DNA of 64,000 nt. It comes from Magnaporthiopsis rhizophila. Taxonomy: Eukaryota > Ascomycota > Sordariomycetes > Magnaporthales > Magnaporthaceae. Position 1 is the first letter of the stretch; every line of letters begins with the position of its first letter. Made by a program: the position numbers and the translations under genes. The notes beneath the pieces are model-generated. The model was not told the DNA's origin. It did not search any database and saw only the letters and a list, made by a program, of their open reading frames with translations. Shown here in pieces: positions 45,812 through 56,940 of the stretch. The stretch lies in the NCBI GenBank assembly GCA_003049465.1, contig PYSS01000072.1, positions 142,686 through 206,685 of the forward strand. Reading direction: 5' to 3'.

Positions 45812-48182
45812 TCCGAGGAGACAGGGAGGAGAAATAGAAAAGAAGACCCAGATGCGTGATGAGATGTATTAGGAACAAGGTTTAGAGCAGAGAGACCCCG
45901 AGACTCAAGCCGTGAAGGCGCTAGCGTGCCGGCGCCCTTTATACTCGAGGGGGTAGCGCCGGTACCAGACAAATACTGTTTGTTCTGATGTCCCTATCAC
46001 GAGGGTAGGTAGGTGGGCGAGACTTCCAGCAAAAGAAATTCCCGCGGCGACCGTCTTACTCAGACCGCCCGCGGCCAGCAGTCCCAGTCTCCGTCTGGCA
46101 AGTAGATACCCACATTCCCGTTACGTTGGTGATGTTTGAATGGTGAACGGGAAATAACGTCGTCTCCTCCACCTGTGAGGGTCTTATGGCGGTCAGTCCC
46201 TTTGAGACGCCAGCGGCCGGCTGCCGCCCACCCAAGGACCAGCGCGGATCGAGCTCAAGAAGGGGGCGCAGAGCATGCAACAGTAGGTAGGTAGAAGAAA
46301 CTCAGGGAGGCAGGCGGCCGTCCAATGGCCGACTGCCCAGTTTTTTCGTCCCAGGTGCAGCAACAGAGTGGGATCGTGGAGCCAGCAGGAGGCCTCGGCC
46401 CCTGTGACAGTTCGTCCCGATTCTAGTCCCTACTGTAGCCGACATGAGGCACATGCATGCAACGCAGCACTGGCGATCCGAGGTCGACGAGAGATTAGGG
46501 AGGGACCTGGGCGGAGAGCGAGCTGCGGAGGCGGGAGGCGGGAGGCGAGCGACGGAGAGGCACAGAGAGAGAAAGGGGAAGACCTGGTGGACACCTCAGC
46601 CAGAAAGCCATGGCTCCAGCGTGCGCGCGAGTCGGCAGTAGGAGGAAACAGGCGCAATTTGCGTACGCGGACTGTCGCTGCTGTTTTTTCTTGGTCTAGA
46701 CGGCTCGAAGGATCCATTAGATGGGCGAGGGCGGATGACGCAGCGGGTGAGGGTAGCAACGGCGGTTTGAAATTAGCGGGCGCGGCGTAGAGGCGTAACA
46801 GCGCGTTTGTATATCGCTCATAATCTAGAGACGACCGGTTGACAGGTGAAGTGATATTAAGGCTCCGGCCTGGGCCCCTGGTGCGAGCCAGGTTGGCCCG
46901 GCGTCAGAGGCCCGTGTTTGCTCATGTTCTTGTTTGCCGCGGTGGATTTGGCACTGCCTCGCCAAAAGCTTGTTCTTCCCAGGTCAAGGTCATCCCCCAC
47001 CTGCTCCTTCCGCCCCCACAATTCCAGCCCCGAGCCAATGTGCCGCCGACGCGACGACGACGACGACTTCACGCCCCCTGCCAAGAGACCGGGATGGCTG
47101 GCGTCAGTGTGCAGATGACGAGCACATGGGTGCGTGTAAGACAAAGTCTTTGAATTAGGTACCTACACCTAGGTAGCTACCTAGCTCCTCGAGGGATTCC
47201 CAAATCGGATAACCGGGCGCAACTCCTGAGCAAGCAGTCTCGTCTCAAAAGCCACCTGCCATCTTCCTGGGCTGGCCCACTCCCTTTCGCATGTCTCCGA
47301 AACGGCGTGCGTCAGCCTGCGAGGCGATGGGGCACCCTGCTAAGGAAAAAGAAAATATTATTCAGACATTGGGCTTGATGCTGGGAATGCTCTCTTGCTA
47401 CCTCCTAACTCTGAGCCGCCAAGGCTCTTCTTGATCATTGTGCACATACGCATGACCATCCTGGCCCTTCTCTTCCGTCAGGGGCACCTCGCTTTGGTGT
47501 ACTCCCACGCCCAAACACAAGACCGATCTCTATACCGCCAGGAAATATAGAACAACGATACCAATATGACTACAACCGTTAAAACACTCGCGTCTTGGGA
47601 TAAGAGTCAGACTCTCCTCTGCGCAAGCCTCGCAGCCGTATGTATACGCCATCAACAGAGCAATAACAGAAAGGAAAGAGAAAAACAAGAAATCAATACG
47701 ACCCCGGCCCACATGGCGTATACAGACATCTATCCTTCCTTCTTCGTATGCCGCATCTGCTGACGCCCACCTCCGCCAAATCGAACCGCCGCCCTATTCT
47801 GGGAAACACGCGCGATCGCCCAAACCCAACAGACGCGGAGGGCAAAGTCAAATGTAAGGAATATGCAAGACGATAAGTAAAGCAAAACAAAACAGAAGAG
47901 GTTGAAAACAGTGGGGTAGGAGACTCCAGTCTCACAAGAATGACAATGCTGGACAAGTACAATTTTATGGTGCCTTCCCATAATCCCCAAGGAAATTTGT
48001 GTCGGTTAAAAATCCGATGGAAGTTCTTGTGGCCTGTAGTGAGCCTTCCGAGAGGAAGAAAAAAAAATACACGTATCGATAAACAGCGACGGACCTGTTG
48101 TGCCGAATCTCTCGAGGGTGTATAGAGTATTATCAGCCTCCATGGAACGGTAAAAGCGCGAAGCCGTCGGGAATGAACTAGC
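45812..48182. other. Intergenic region between the ATPase locus and GRR1
   Basis: This holds the promoter of the pump locus and the 3' flank of GRR1. No gene is supported. TAGGTAGG clusters lie at 46004-46014, 46283-46293 and 47156-47187, the last forming a near-palindromic AGGTAGCTACCT core. Confidence 0.5.
45938..45943 (-). promoter_or_regulatory. TATA-like element upstream of the ATPase locus
   Basis: The minus strand reads GTATAAAGGGC about 130 bases upstream of the ATG at 45811. A promoter element surviving upstream of the disrupted frame suggests that the locus may still be transcribed. Confidence 0.45.
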
Positions 48183-50915
48183 TCAGGCGTGCGGAGGACT
48201 ATTGCCGCTCGAACTGGCAGGGCTCTCCTCCGCGTCCGGCAGTTCGTTTGGGGTATCTTCACGGATACTGGAGAGAGCAGCAATGCTCTGTAAGGGCGCC
48301 GTGCTTGGCCCTGCACTGGAGCCAGCAGTGCCGGCCCCTGACGCCGTGGATGTCGTCGAGATCCCAAGGTCGCCGTTCATCTGTGCTTGGCCGGCATCTG
48401 TGGCGCTCGCGCCGGGGCCGGAAATGCCGGCGGAAGGCCCCGCCAATCCAGCCTCGAGAGTGGCGCCGTGAGAGTATGGAGGGACGGGCGTGCTTAAGTT
48501 CGCGGGCAGCACAAAAGGATGGTGATACCCGGGCCCAGCGAAGCCAACGCCGGTGAAGACACCAGCGGGGACATACTGCGGTCCGGGCGCTCCCGGAGCC
48601 GCGGGCGGCGGAGGCGGTTGAGGGGCGCCTGCGGCGCCCGCGATCGCATAGTGCGTAAAGGGCGGAATCGGAATGCCATGGTTCAGGGGCATGTTGTTGT
48701 TGATGAATGGTTGTGCGTCAACAACCATGCCGTCCCCGTCTTCCATGCCATCGTCATCGTCAATCGCATCCGGCTCCTGTTCGGTGTCAAACGATGCGTC
48801 CAACGTGGCCTGCAGATGATTCGTTCCCGGTCCAAGCGGCCCACCGCCCGGCAGGGAATGCCTCCTGGGCTGGTAAGTAGGACCTCTGCCATCGTGAAAC
48901 TCCGCGAAGGCACCCGAGTTAAGGTACCGCCGGAGGTTCTTGACGCCATCGCCGGAAAACACCAAGAACACTTGGCGTTGATGCTCCGTGAATTCTGCAC
49001 AGGAAGTAGCCACGACGACCATTAGTTTCTGCCGGACGAGGGGGATGTACTCGTTTGCAACCTAGCAAAATCTCCTCGTACCTGGTGGCGCGTCTCGGCA
49101 GAACGCACTCAAATCCTCTCGAAGGAACGCCTGGACGCCAGTCAAGCTGAGGTGGGTTAGGCGAGGGCACGAGTTCAGAAGCCTTATGATACCCTGTTTG
49201 AAAAGCAAAAAGCAGAAAAATGTTAGCGTCCATGTGGTCGTCCCAGGAGCAAAGTAGCGACCGGCGATACAGTGATGGAGACGGAGGGCTTGCCTTCAGG
49301 GTCAAGTTTGTGCAGTAGCTCAGATGAACACGCTCAAGGCTGCTCTGGCTGTAGTACGAGTTCATAATTGGGTTTCCCTGCGCGTCCCGGCGCGGACGGT
49401 GGCGCTGATTTGCTTTTGCTAGGGCAAAAATGCTCTCGTCTGTGATGCCAGAGCACTTGACAAGGCCAATCCTCTTCAGCTTTGGCAGCGTTGCCAGCTG
49501 GGTCACCGAGTCGTCGGTCAGATGGGTGCAGCAGCCGAGGTCGATGTACCGGATCCTGTTGCACTTGGCAACCAGTTTCTTGACAGCCTCGTCCGTGATG
49601 TGGTGGCAATGGCCGAGATGCACATAGTGCAGGTTTTTCCCAAGTTCGGCAATGGCATACACGGCGGCGTCCGTGATGTTCCTACACTTGGACAGAACTA
49701 GGTTGCGCACACGGGGGGCGACGCTGATGATCTTCTCTACGGCGCGATCGGTCAACTGCGAGCACGACGTCAGATCGAGGATGCGCAGATGCTCGAATCG
49801 GGTCTCCGGCAGTGACAGGAACGCGGCGTCGTCGATCAACTCGCAGAAGACGAGGCGAAGCTCGCGGAGCGACAGGGCCTTTGACAGGACGCTGGTGATT
49901 GCAGCGTTGCCAACCTGGCGGCACTGCATCAGGTCAATCTCGAGAAGGTTGGGACAGTTGTCTGCGAAAGCCTGGATTGCCTTGTCGCCAAGCTGCCTGC
50001 AGTCGTTAAGTTTGAGCTGTTCCGAGCGGCACCCGTCAGTAAAAGAAACTCTACTACGCTGTGGTAGCTGTAGGGGCCACCGCAAGGAATACACACCCGC
50101 TTGATGTAGCGACAGCTCTGAGCAAGGACCGCCATGCCTTCATCGGAGATGCGCGTGCAGCCCGAGACGTTGAGGCCTTGAAGCCTCTTGCAGTGCTCGG
50201 CGATGGCGAGGATGGAGGCGTCGGTGATCTGGTCGACGGACGACATGTCAAGCGCCAGCAGGTGGCTGTTGTCCCGGGCTAAGGCAATCAGGCCCGAGTC
50301 GGTGAGGCCCTTGCAGCTCGTCAGAGTGAGGCGCTCGACGCGGTTGCACACGGACAGGGGCATGACACTTCCATCGTTGACCTTGTCGGCGAGGGCGGCG
50401 AGGTTGAGACGCTTGATGAAGTGAGGGTACGCAAAGTACGGAGCTTCTTGGCCGAGCGTCTGGCAGATCATCGAATGCTTCTCCCAGCTGGTGCACGAGG
50501 GACGATGCCACAGCAGGTCGACCGTGTTCTTAGCCCAGCGCTTGCAAGTGAGCATGCAGCGGAGCTGGTCGGCCGGGGATGACAGGCGCGAGAATATGCT
50601 AATGAGAATCTCGTTGGGCAGACGGTTGATGGGCGGCAGGCAATTGACATCGTCGGTGACCTGCATGTCCTGGATGTTGGGGACGCCGAGCGACGATTGC
50701 GAGTCGTTGGAGCCGAGGTAGAAGTCGGACTCCTCGATTTCGTTCGGCGCCGGCGAGTTGGTCGACGAGGAAGACCGCGAGTCTTGGGCTTCCGTCTGCG
50801 TCGCGATAGCGTCGAGCGACGGCGCTTGTGGCTGGGCTTGTCTCCTCTCGGGTCGCGTCGCGAGGGCGATCTGGGAGGCGTCGGGTCCAGGCCCGGGTCC
50901 GGTAGCGGACGACAT
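48183..50915 (-). CDS. GRR1: SCF ubiquitin ligase F-box/LRR subunit GRR1
   Basis: Predicted substrate receptor of an SCF E3 ligase; fungal Grr1 links nutrient signals to turnover of cyclins and other regulators. Exons are 50915-50097, 50016-49294, 49193-49082 and 48994-48183, about 821 residues. The F-box (about residues 93-137, LPPINRLPNEILISIFSRL, then LTCKRWAKN) is followed by cysteine-containing leucine-rich repeats such as LTLTSCKGLTDSGLIAL, LNVSGCTRISDEGMAVL and LVLSKCRNITDAAVYAI. The conserved block LTHLSLTGVQAFLRED comes next, then FTEHQRQVFLVFSG. The C-terminal 270 residues are disordered, with acidic and Pro/Gly/Ala-rich stretches. Intron 2 (49293-49194) starts with GC (CTGAAG|GCAAGC) and ends ACAG, and no GT alternative keeps the frame. 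The start at 50915 is preferred over an in-frame ATG twelve codons upstream. Confidence 0.93.
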
Positions 50916-53155
50916 GGCTGGCTTCGATGACCGGATACGGCAGGGCGTCAATCGTCAGGGCTAGCAGCGAGGCCAGGGGATGGGCGGGCGATGGGCGGGA
51001 TGTCGGGTGGTGACTCTCGGGGCTTGACTCTATCGCTGATTGCGCGCGTTTGGGGGAGCCCGACGGAGGCAGTCGAATCACAGCCAGCAGCCGACAGGCA
51101 ACCTTTGCAGAAGTCGCAAGGACGAGACGGCAGGTGGTGAACAAAAAACGAAGAAGGTCGAAAGCACAGCGGAAGCGCGTGTCAAAGCGAGATATGGTTT
51201 TGGCGGTAGGTAGGGGTTAGGCGGATAAAAACACGATGGAGGTTGGTGGGCGGTTATGATCAGGTACGTCAAGGCCTGGTCGGTTCAAATGGAGGACACA
51301 AGCGGGGTCCCGCTCGCCGGGTCGCGGGAGGGAACCAGACCTAGGGCATGCACCAAAGACCAAAGGGGAGGACAGCCCGAGGCCAAAGTCGCCAGCACGC
51401 ACGCACGTCAGAGAGTCCGACCACACACCTCAACAACCAGCCCAAACCGGTTTGGGCCGCGCTGGTGAAAGCAGCTGTGCTATTTGGCCGGGTGGTGTCG
51501 AGGTTCTGGATGATTGCTGCCCGGCAGGTGTCGAATCCAGCGTTGGGTACTTGTCGCTGGATTGAGTTGCGTGATGGGTCAAGCCTGCTAAGATTCCCTA
51601 TTTGGACGGGCAACAGCAGGCTGGTTCAGTGGGAGGCGAAACGGAACCGCCGCAAGTGGGGCTCATTGGCCGCTTTCAGCCTCGTTTTGGTGCAACGCAG
51701 GACTCCACTTGGTGAAGAGGAGCCCAAATATGGCCAGAGAAGGAGAGTCTGATCAACGAATGAAGCAAATTCTGAGCTCACGCCGCTTCTGCTCGCGGAC
51801 AGCGAAGGCGAAGCATTTAATACATCACACAGAAGCCAGCACGCAGACACACATCACACCGCACAGCTTAGGCCTCCCGACCACCAAACCAGTGAAAACA
51901 GTCTCGCAGTGACATCCACCCCGCGTGCACTAAGGGAGTTCCCATTTCAACACATGAGTCCAAGACAACGGGATGGAAAAGCTCGCTGATGCACGCCACG
52001 TGCGCCCAGCTAGGGGTGAATTCCGAGACCCTGGCGGGGGTGCCGCAGGCGGAGACGGCGATCCCGCCTGGCCATTTGGGAAATCCCGACTGAAAGCTAC
52101 GTCGAGCGGCATTTGGAGCAGGCCTTGCCCTGTGCAGACCTCGCTGTTCAGACGGGGACGGGGCGGTCCTTGCGGGATCAGACACCAACACCCAGCAACC
52201 TGCCTCACCGCCAGCAGCACCGACTAATGCCACTCCGAAGTCGTCAGAGATCGCTCGTTGGCCGCCATGGTGGACCGGCGCTTGACTGCATCAGCTTGGC
52301 TTCGTTCACATCCCACTGTGAGTCAAATAACAACATCTTCCAGGTAAATCGAGATAATCAATCGCTCGCCCCCCCGCGTCGCGCAGCCGCCCCATCTCTC
52401 TTTTCCGCACTCGGTTGCGGGAATGGCAGGCGGGGGCCTAAGGTTTACGTAGTACCAACCTGCAAGCCTCGCACACCAGCACATCTTATTTATAGCTGCT
52501 GCTTTTTACTGGTCTTCGTAGCGCCCTCCTATTTCCAACGGCCCCCATCGACAGCCCAACCATCCATTTCCTTTCTCCCTCGTCTGGGGGCCATATTCTG
52601 GGAAAAACAAGCGGATAGGAATCTTGGTTGCCCAGATGTCACGCGTTGCCCTTAATCTGCTGTCCGAGCGTACTTGGGTAGCAACCACGAGACCTGCGCT
52701 GTTGAGAGCTGACCAACTACCTGCCGCCTAGCGTACATATCTCATCAACACCATGTCTTCACCTTATTGATGCCTTGCACGTGGGTTGCTCGCTAGCTGG
52801 TCACCTTGTTTATGGAGCTGACCTTCACCAGCGTCTATGTATGAAAATGGCTTAAATGGATACGGCCCCTTTGCTTGGGCCCCCAAAGCGCACTGACCAC
52901 CTTACTCGTGCTCCCCGCAGCAGACATGCAGTTGGAGGTTCCCAAACGAGGATCTTTTGCATGTTTAGATCCGCGAATGACGTGTGTTTCCCAACACAAT
53001 GGGGGAAGCCCAGACCACAAAAAATCCATCCGACCGACCCGGCAGCTTGGGCGGCACGCTTCTTGTGGCCAAATACCGGGCGCTATCGACTTTGGAGTTG
53101 CCCTACTCATGCCGTGATCCATTGACGCCGCGCTTTGGATCTCCGCGATTTCAAA
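50916..53155. other. Divergent intergenic region between GRR1 and the AIM18-like gene
   Basis: No gene is supported. It should contain both promoters. A TAGGTAGG element lies at 51205-51214. Short open frames are not conserved-looking. Confidence 0.5.
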
Positions 53156-54340
53156 ATGCTACGCCAACAAGTCCTGCGGCAGCTCCCGCGCCAGCCCCTG
53201 CTGCATCTAGGATGCGCCCCGAGGAGGTTCTTTAGTCGGGGCAAGGGTTCGTCGGGCAGGGCGGTCGAGCGGCTCAGCCACCGGCGCCTAGCGCAGGAGC
53301 GGGAAAACTACCAGCGCATGCGCCGCAATTTCCTGACCGCCGGCGCCATCGCGGGCGTCATTTCCGTCATCTACACCTCCGTCAAGCTCAAGCAGGCCCT
53401 CGATAAGCCCGCCAAGCTCGACTCGACCCTACCGCCGAACGACCCCCTCCTGACCGATGCCAGGCGCAAGGTGGTGGTCCGCGACGAGGAGGGCCGCGAG
53501 ATCGTGCCGACGGGCAACTCGACCGTGCCAAACTTCCCGAGGACGATAAGCCTGCGACCCGTTTCGGACGCTCCCGCTCCCGCTCCCGCCCCGGTTTCGG
53601 CGACGGCCATCGTCAACCCGTTGGCCTCGGAGCAGACGACCGAGTACACGCTGGTCGGACTCGGGACGCGCTCCGTCAGCTTCTTGTCCATCAACGTCTA
53701 CGTCGTGGGCTTCTACGTCGCCACGGCCGACATCGCCGCGCTGCAGGCCCGGCTTGTGAAACGGGTCAATCCGATAGCCACGACCCTGATTTCAAACGAA
53801 AAGGACGAGCTGCGGCAGGCGCTCCTCGACCCCGTCCACAGCGAGGAGGTATGGAACGAGCTGCTTCGCGAGGGCATCCCCGCTCGCTCCGCCTTCCGGA
53901 TCCTGCCCGTCAGGGATACCGACTTCCACCATCTCCGCGACGGGTTCGTGAGGGCAATCCAGGCACGCTCTGATAAGATCCAGGCCGAAGCGGCCCAGGG
54001 AGGGGATGGCGCCGACAGCGCGGCTGTCAAGAACAAATTCGGCGAGTCTGTCCGTCAGTTCCGCCATGTTTTCAACAGGGGCAAGGTGCCCAAGGCCCAA
54101 GAGCTCATCCTGGTCCGCGAGGGCGGCGGCAAGCTCGGTATTGTCTACTCGGATGGCAGGCCCAAGCGGGAGAGGGAGCTGATTGGCATAGTGGACGACG
54201 AGAGAGTATCGCGCGCCCTATGGCTCAACTGGCTTGGGGGCAAGAAGGTGGCTAGCGAGCCCGCCCGCGCAAGTATTGTTGACGGCGTCATGGAGTTTGT
54301 TGAGCGCCCGGTCGGAACCGTTGCTGCTCAAGTTGTATAG
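53156..54340 (+). CDS. AIM18: Mitochondrial chalcone-isomerase-fold protein, AIM18/AIM46-like
   Basis: Single-exon gene for about 394 residues. Yeast Aim18 and Aim46 are mitochondrial members of the chalcone-isomerase-like fold without known isomerase activity, probably heme-associated. The N-terminus MLRQQVLRQLPRQPLLHL with later RRFFSRGK is a typical presequence. A membrane segment follows at about residues 58-76 (FLTAGAIAGVISVIYTSV), then a Pro/Ala linker. The isomerase-like domain includes TEYTLVGLGTRSVSFLSINV, YVVGFYVAT, FRILPVRDTDFHHLRDGFVR and a C-terminal RALWLNWLGGKKVASEPAR. An upstream in-frame ATG at 53135 would add seven residues; 53156 fits the presequence better. Tail-to-tail with the glutaredoxin gene, 340 bases apart. 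Confidence 0.88.
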   Translation: MLRQQVLRQLPRQPLLHLGCAPRRFFSRGKGSSGRAVERLSHRRLAQERENYQRMRRNFLTAGAIAGVISVIYTSVKLKQALDKPAKLDSTLPPNDPLLTDARRKVVVRDEEGREIVPTGNSTVPNFPRTISLRPVSDAPAPAPAPVSATAIVNPLASEQTTEYTLVGLGTRSVSFLSINVYVVGFYVATADIAALQARLVKRVNPIATTLISNEKDELRQALLDPVHSEEVWNELLREGIPARSAFRILPVRDTDFHHLRDGFVRAIQARSDKIQAEAAQGGDGADSAAVKNKFGESVRQFRHVFNRGKVPKAQELILVREGGGKLGIVYSDGRPKRERELIGIVDDERVSRALWLNWLGGKKVASEPARASIVDGVMEFVERPVGTVAAQVV

Positions 54341-54680
54341 GCACCCAATTCCACGAAGAAAAGAAAAAGACCCAGGAATTGTATATCAGACATCGGCTAC
54401 GAATGGCTTCGAGCCGTTGCCCATCACCACAACTATACATAGTTCATACTCCCCGTTGGGGAATTTGGGGAAATAGTGGCTAGGTCTAATAGCAAACGCA
54501 GCTATTTCATGTTGTCCCGCCTCGGCAAATCTTATCTCTGGAGAGTTTCGTCTTCCGCTCAAAGGAACGGCCCTTTCCCACGACGATGCCTGCCATGGGT
54601 GGCGCTTTGTAAGTCTATGTATGTTTGTGGACAGCTCTAGCGTCCACCCGAACGTAATTGTCTTGGGCCATATAATTCCC
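54341..54680. other. Short convergent spacer
   Basis: This 340-base region carries the 3' ends of the AIM18-like and glutaredoxin genes. No other feature is seen. Confidence 0.6.
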
Positions 54681-55134
54681 TCACGCTAAAGCGCCGGCGT
54701 CCTTGAGCAGGGTCGTCAGGTCCGTGCGGGCCTGCAGGTCGGAGTTGCCACCGATGTGCTTCTTCGCGATGAAGATGTTGGGCACGGAACGCTGGCCGGT
54801 CATTTCCTCGAGGGCATCCTGGATGGCGCTGCCGTCGCCTGCGAAAAACAGAAGCGGGGTGTGTGTCAGTATAGATACAAGTAGGACCATCTCGCTAGCG
54901 CTGCAGTCGTCAGGATGTGGGCTACTGACTTATCGTATCCAGCTCGATGGCGTTGAATTTGGCGCCGAGGTCGGTCAGCTTGCGCTTAGTCGCATTGCAG
55001 TACGGGCAGTACGACTTGCTGAAGACCATGACAGCGTTGTCATCGATCAGCTGCTGGGCCTTGGTCTTTGCGGCTTCCGCCATTGCGAGAGATGGTCTGC
55101 CAGTGAATATCGATCTGAAGAAGGATGAGATCAT
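54681..55134 (-). CDS. Dithiol glutaredoxin (CPYC), Grx1/Grx2-like
   Basis: Glutathione-dependent thiol-disulfide oxidoreductase. Exons are 55134-54930 and 54838-54681, giving 120 residues, or 103 from the internal ATG at 55083. The active site CPYC is in VMVFSKSYCPYCNATKRKL. The fold continues with ELDTISDGSAIQDALEEMTG across the intron (donor A|GTCAGT), the cis-proline loop SVPNIF and the glutathione-binding IGGNSDLQ. The two in-frame starts differ by a short basic and hydrophobic extension (MISSFFRSIFTGRPSLA) that could target mitochondria, as with the two forms of yeast Grx2; this is inference. A TATA-like element lies about 80 bases upstream of the first ATG. CCTTCTTCAG just after the first ATG also resembles a splice acceptor, so the long form is less certain. 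Confidence 0.9.
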
Positions 55135-56940
55135 GGAAGGTTGGGGTTGGCTCGAGTGGGAAGCCAGAAACGCGGGGAGGCGTGGAGAGGGGCGGAAGAT
55201 CTGTCGAGGTTATATATGGTGGAGCTCTGACGTCGGCAATGCGCTTGTTGGCGTGCTCAGCGCATGTGGAAGGAGCTTCGGAGGTACGGGTAGACGACAA
55301 ATAGCGACGGCAACTGCATGAGCTGTTGTAACCAAATTTGGGCGACTCTAGCATCCGGAGGAGCAGACGCATGCCCCTCATATGCGCAGGATTTCTGATT
55401 GGATATGGATCCATATGTGTTGATTTGTCAACCTTGGAGCTTCGTCATCCCGCACTCGTTGTGCTCTTTGCCCTCGATCTGGGAGATCCATTTGCCCTGG
55501 GGCAAAATCGAAGATCGGTCATCACTTGCCCGTTCCGAAACCGTTTCTTCCTCATTCCATGCTATTGACGGTAGCGCTTTCATTCTAAGTAAATGGTAAC
55601 ACCCAAATGGTCAATTGCGCGGTATGCCTCGCATTATAGGCGCATCAGGCGTGTTAGGATAGAACTAGATGCAACATGACGCTAGACTACCGACGATCAA
55701 CTTAGGACCGGGGATGGCGATCGCTCAGCCCCATGTCAGCCTCTGAGCACAGCATTAAGGCTGTGTGGCTGTCATCATTTCATAGGCTCAGGCGGCTTAG
55801 GGAAACACGGATGCTCCTAGCACACTGCGTTCGCGCGACGGCATTCATATGCACGCCGATATTGGATATAGGATCACACCGCCCAGTGCTCAATCCGTGC
55901 GTGCACATCAGGATCCAAAACTAGCCATCGAAGTTGAGTCAAGAGTTTGCTTGTGGCACTCTTGCCAGCCCAGTCGCCACAGCTCGCCTCACACAACCCG
56001 GCCGAGTCAGGGTGGATGCTACTGCGCTAACTGGAGTTCAGTAACCTCACGTAATAACAATGTGGCGGTTACCTAAGGGCCTCCCTGAAAGGAATGCCGA
56101 GAGCAGATGCGTGACCAACTGCAATCGGGGCCATGATACAAGGCCGCTCTTGGCTGGAGACGATAGCCGCGCGCTGAGGCGGAAGCCAAACCCGATGGCA
56201 GTGAGCGTAAACGGCAAAAGGCACGCGATAAAATGAGGCGTGATGAGTTTCGAGCGTGATGAAAAAGAGCAAGACAACCAGGAGGACCATTGTCACGGCA
56301 TGCAAGGGATGGGATCACGGGAGCGGCGTTGCTGTGGCTTGTCTTGTCTCCAACGTTTTCATGGCGGCGTGTCATCATCCAGCGCTTGGGCTCCTCACCA
56401 GTCCCCTGCTCGTGCGGCATCCCCGTTAGGCCTTAAGGCGAACTGCCTGGGTTTTCCCTGCATGTTCCAAGTTGCTGGAGCCTTTCCCTCCTTGTGGCTC
56501 CACCACGACCACTGCCGCCAACAGAAGAGCGACAACATCCCCAAAGACCCAGTCATAAAATAAAAAACACAATAACCTTGCTGGTCCTGCCATCTGTCCA
56601 GCTCGAGTGGCTGATCGTCTCTGCCCAAAAATCGTCATTCAAGCACTTTGGCCCGGGCCGCAGCGAAAACAAACTTAACCACCCCGGCGCATTTTGGGGC
56701 TTCCAAGGTCGAACCCCCGCCAATACTAGCCTGCTTCTCTCGCACCGCCTCCGTGGCCTTTCCCCCGCGCCGCCCTCACTTCTGTCTGTTCGGCCTGCCC
56801 GACGGCAAAGCCCCTTTACAAGTATTATTTTTTTGTTCCTCGCCTCTCTGCTGATTGTGTTACCAGGTTCTTTGTCGCTAGGCTGCCCAACAGCGCAACC
56901 CCCACCGCCGTGCAGGCCAGGACTCACCCATCTCCGCCCT
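55135..56940. other. Divergent intergenic region
   Basis: This lies between the glutaredoxin and BAG-domain gene starts. No gene is supported. It should contain both promoters. Confidence 0.5.
55210..55217 (-). promoter_or_regulatory. TATA box of the glutaredoxin gene
   Basis: The minus strand reads CCATATATAACC about 80 bases upstream of the ATG at 55134, followed by a C/T-rich leader. Confidence 0.55.
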
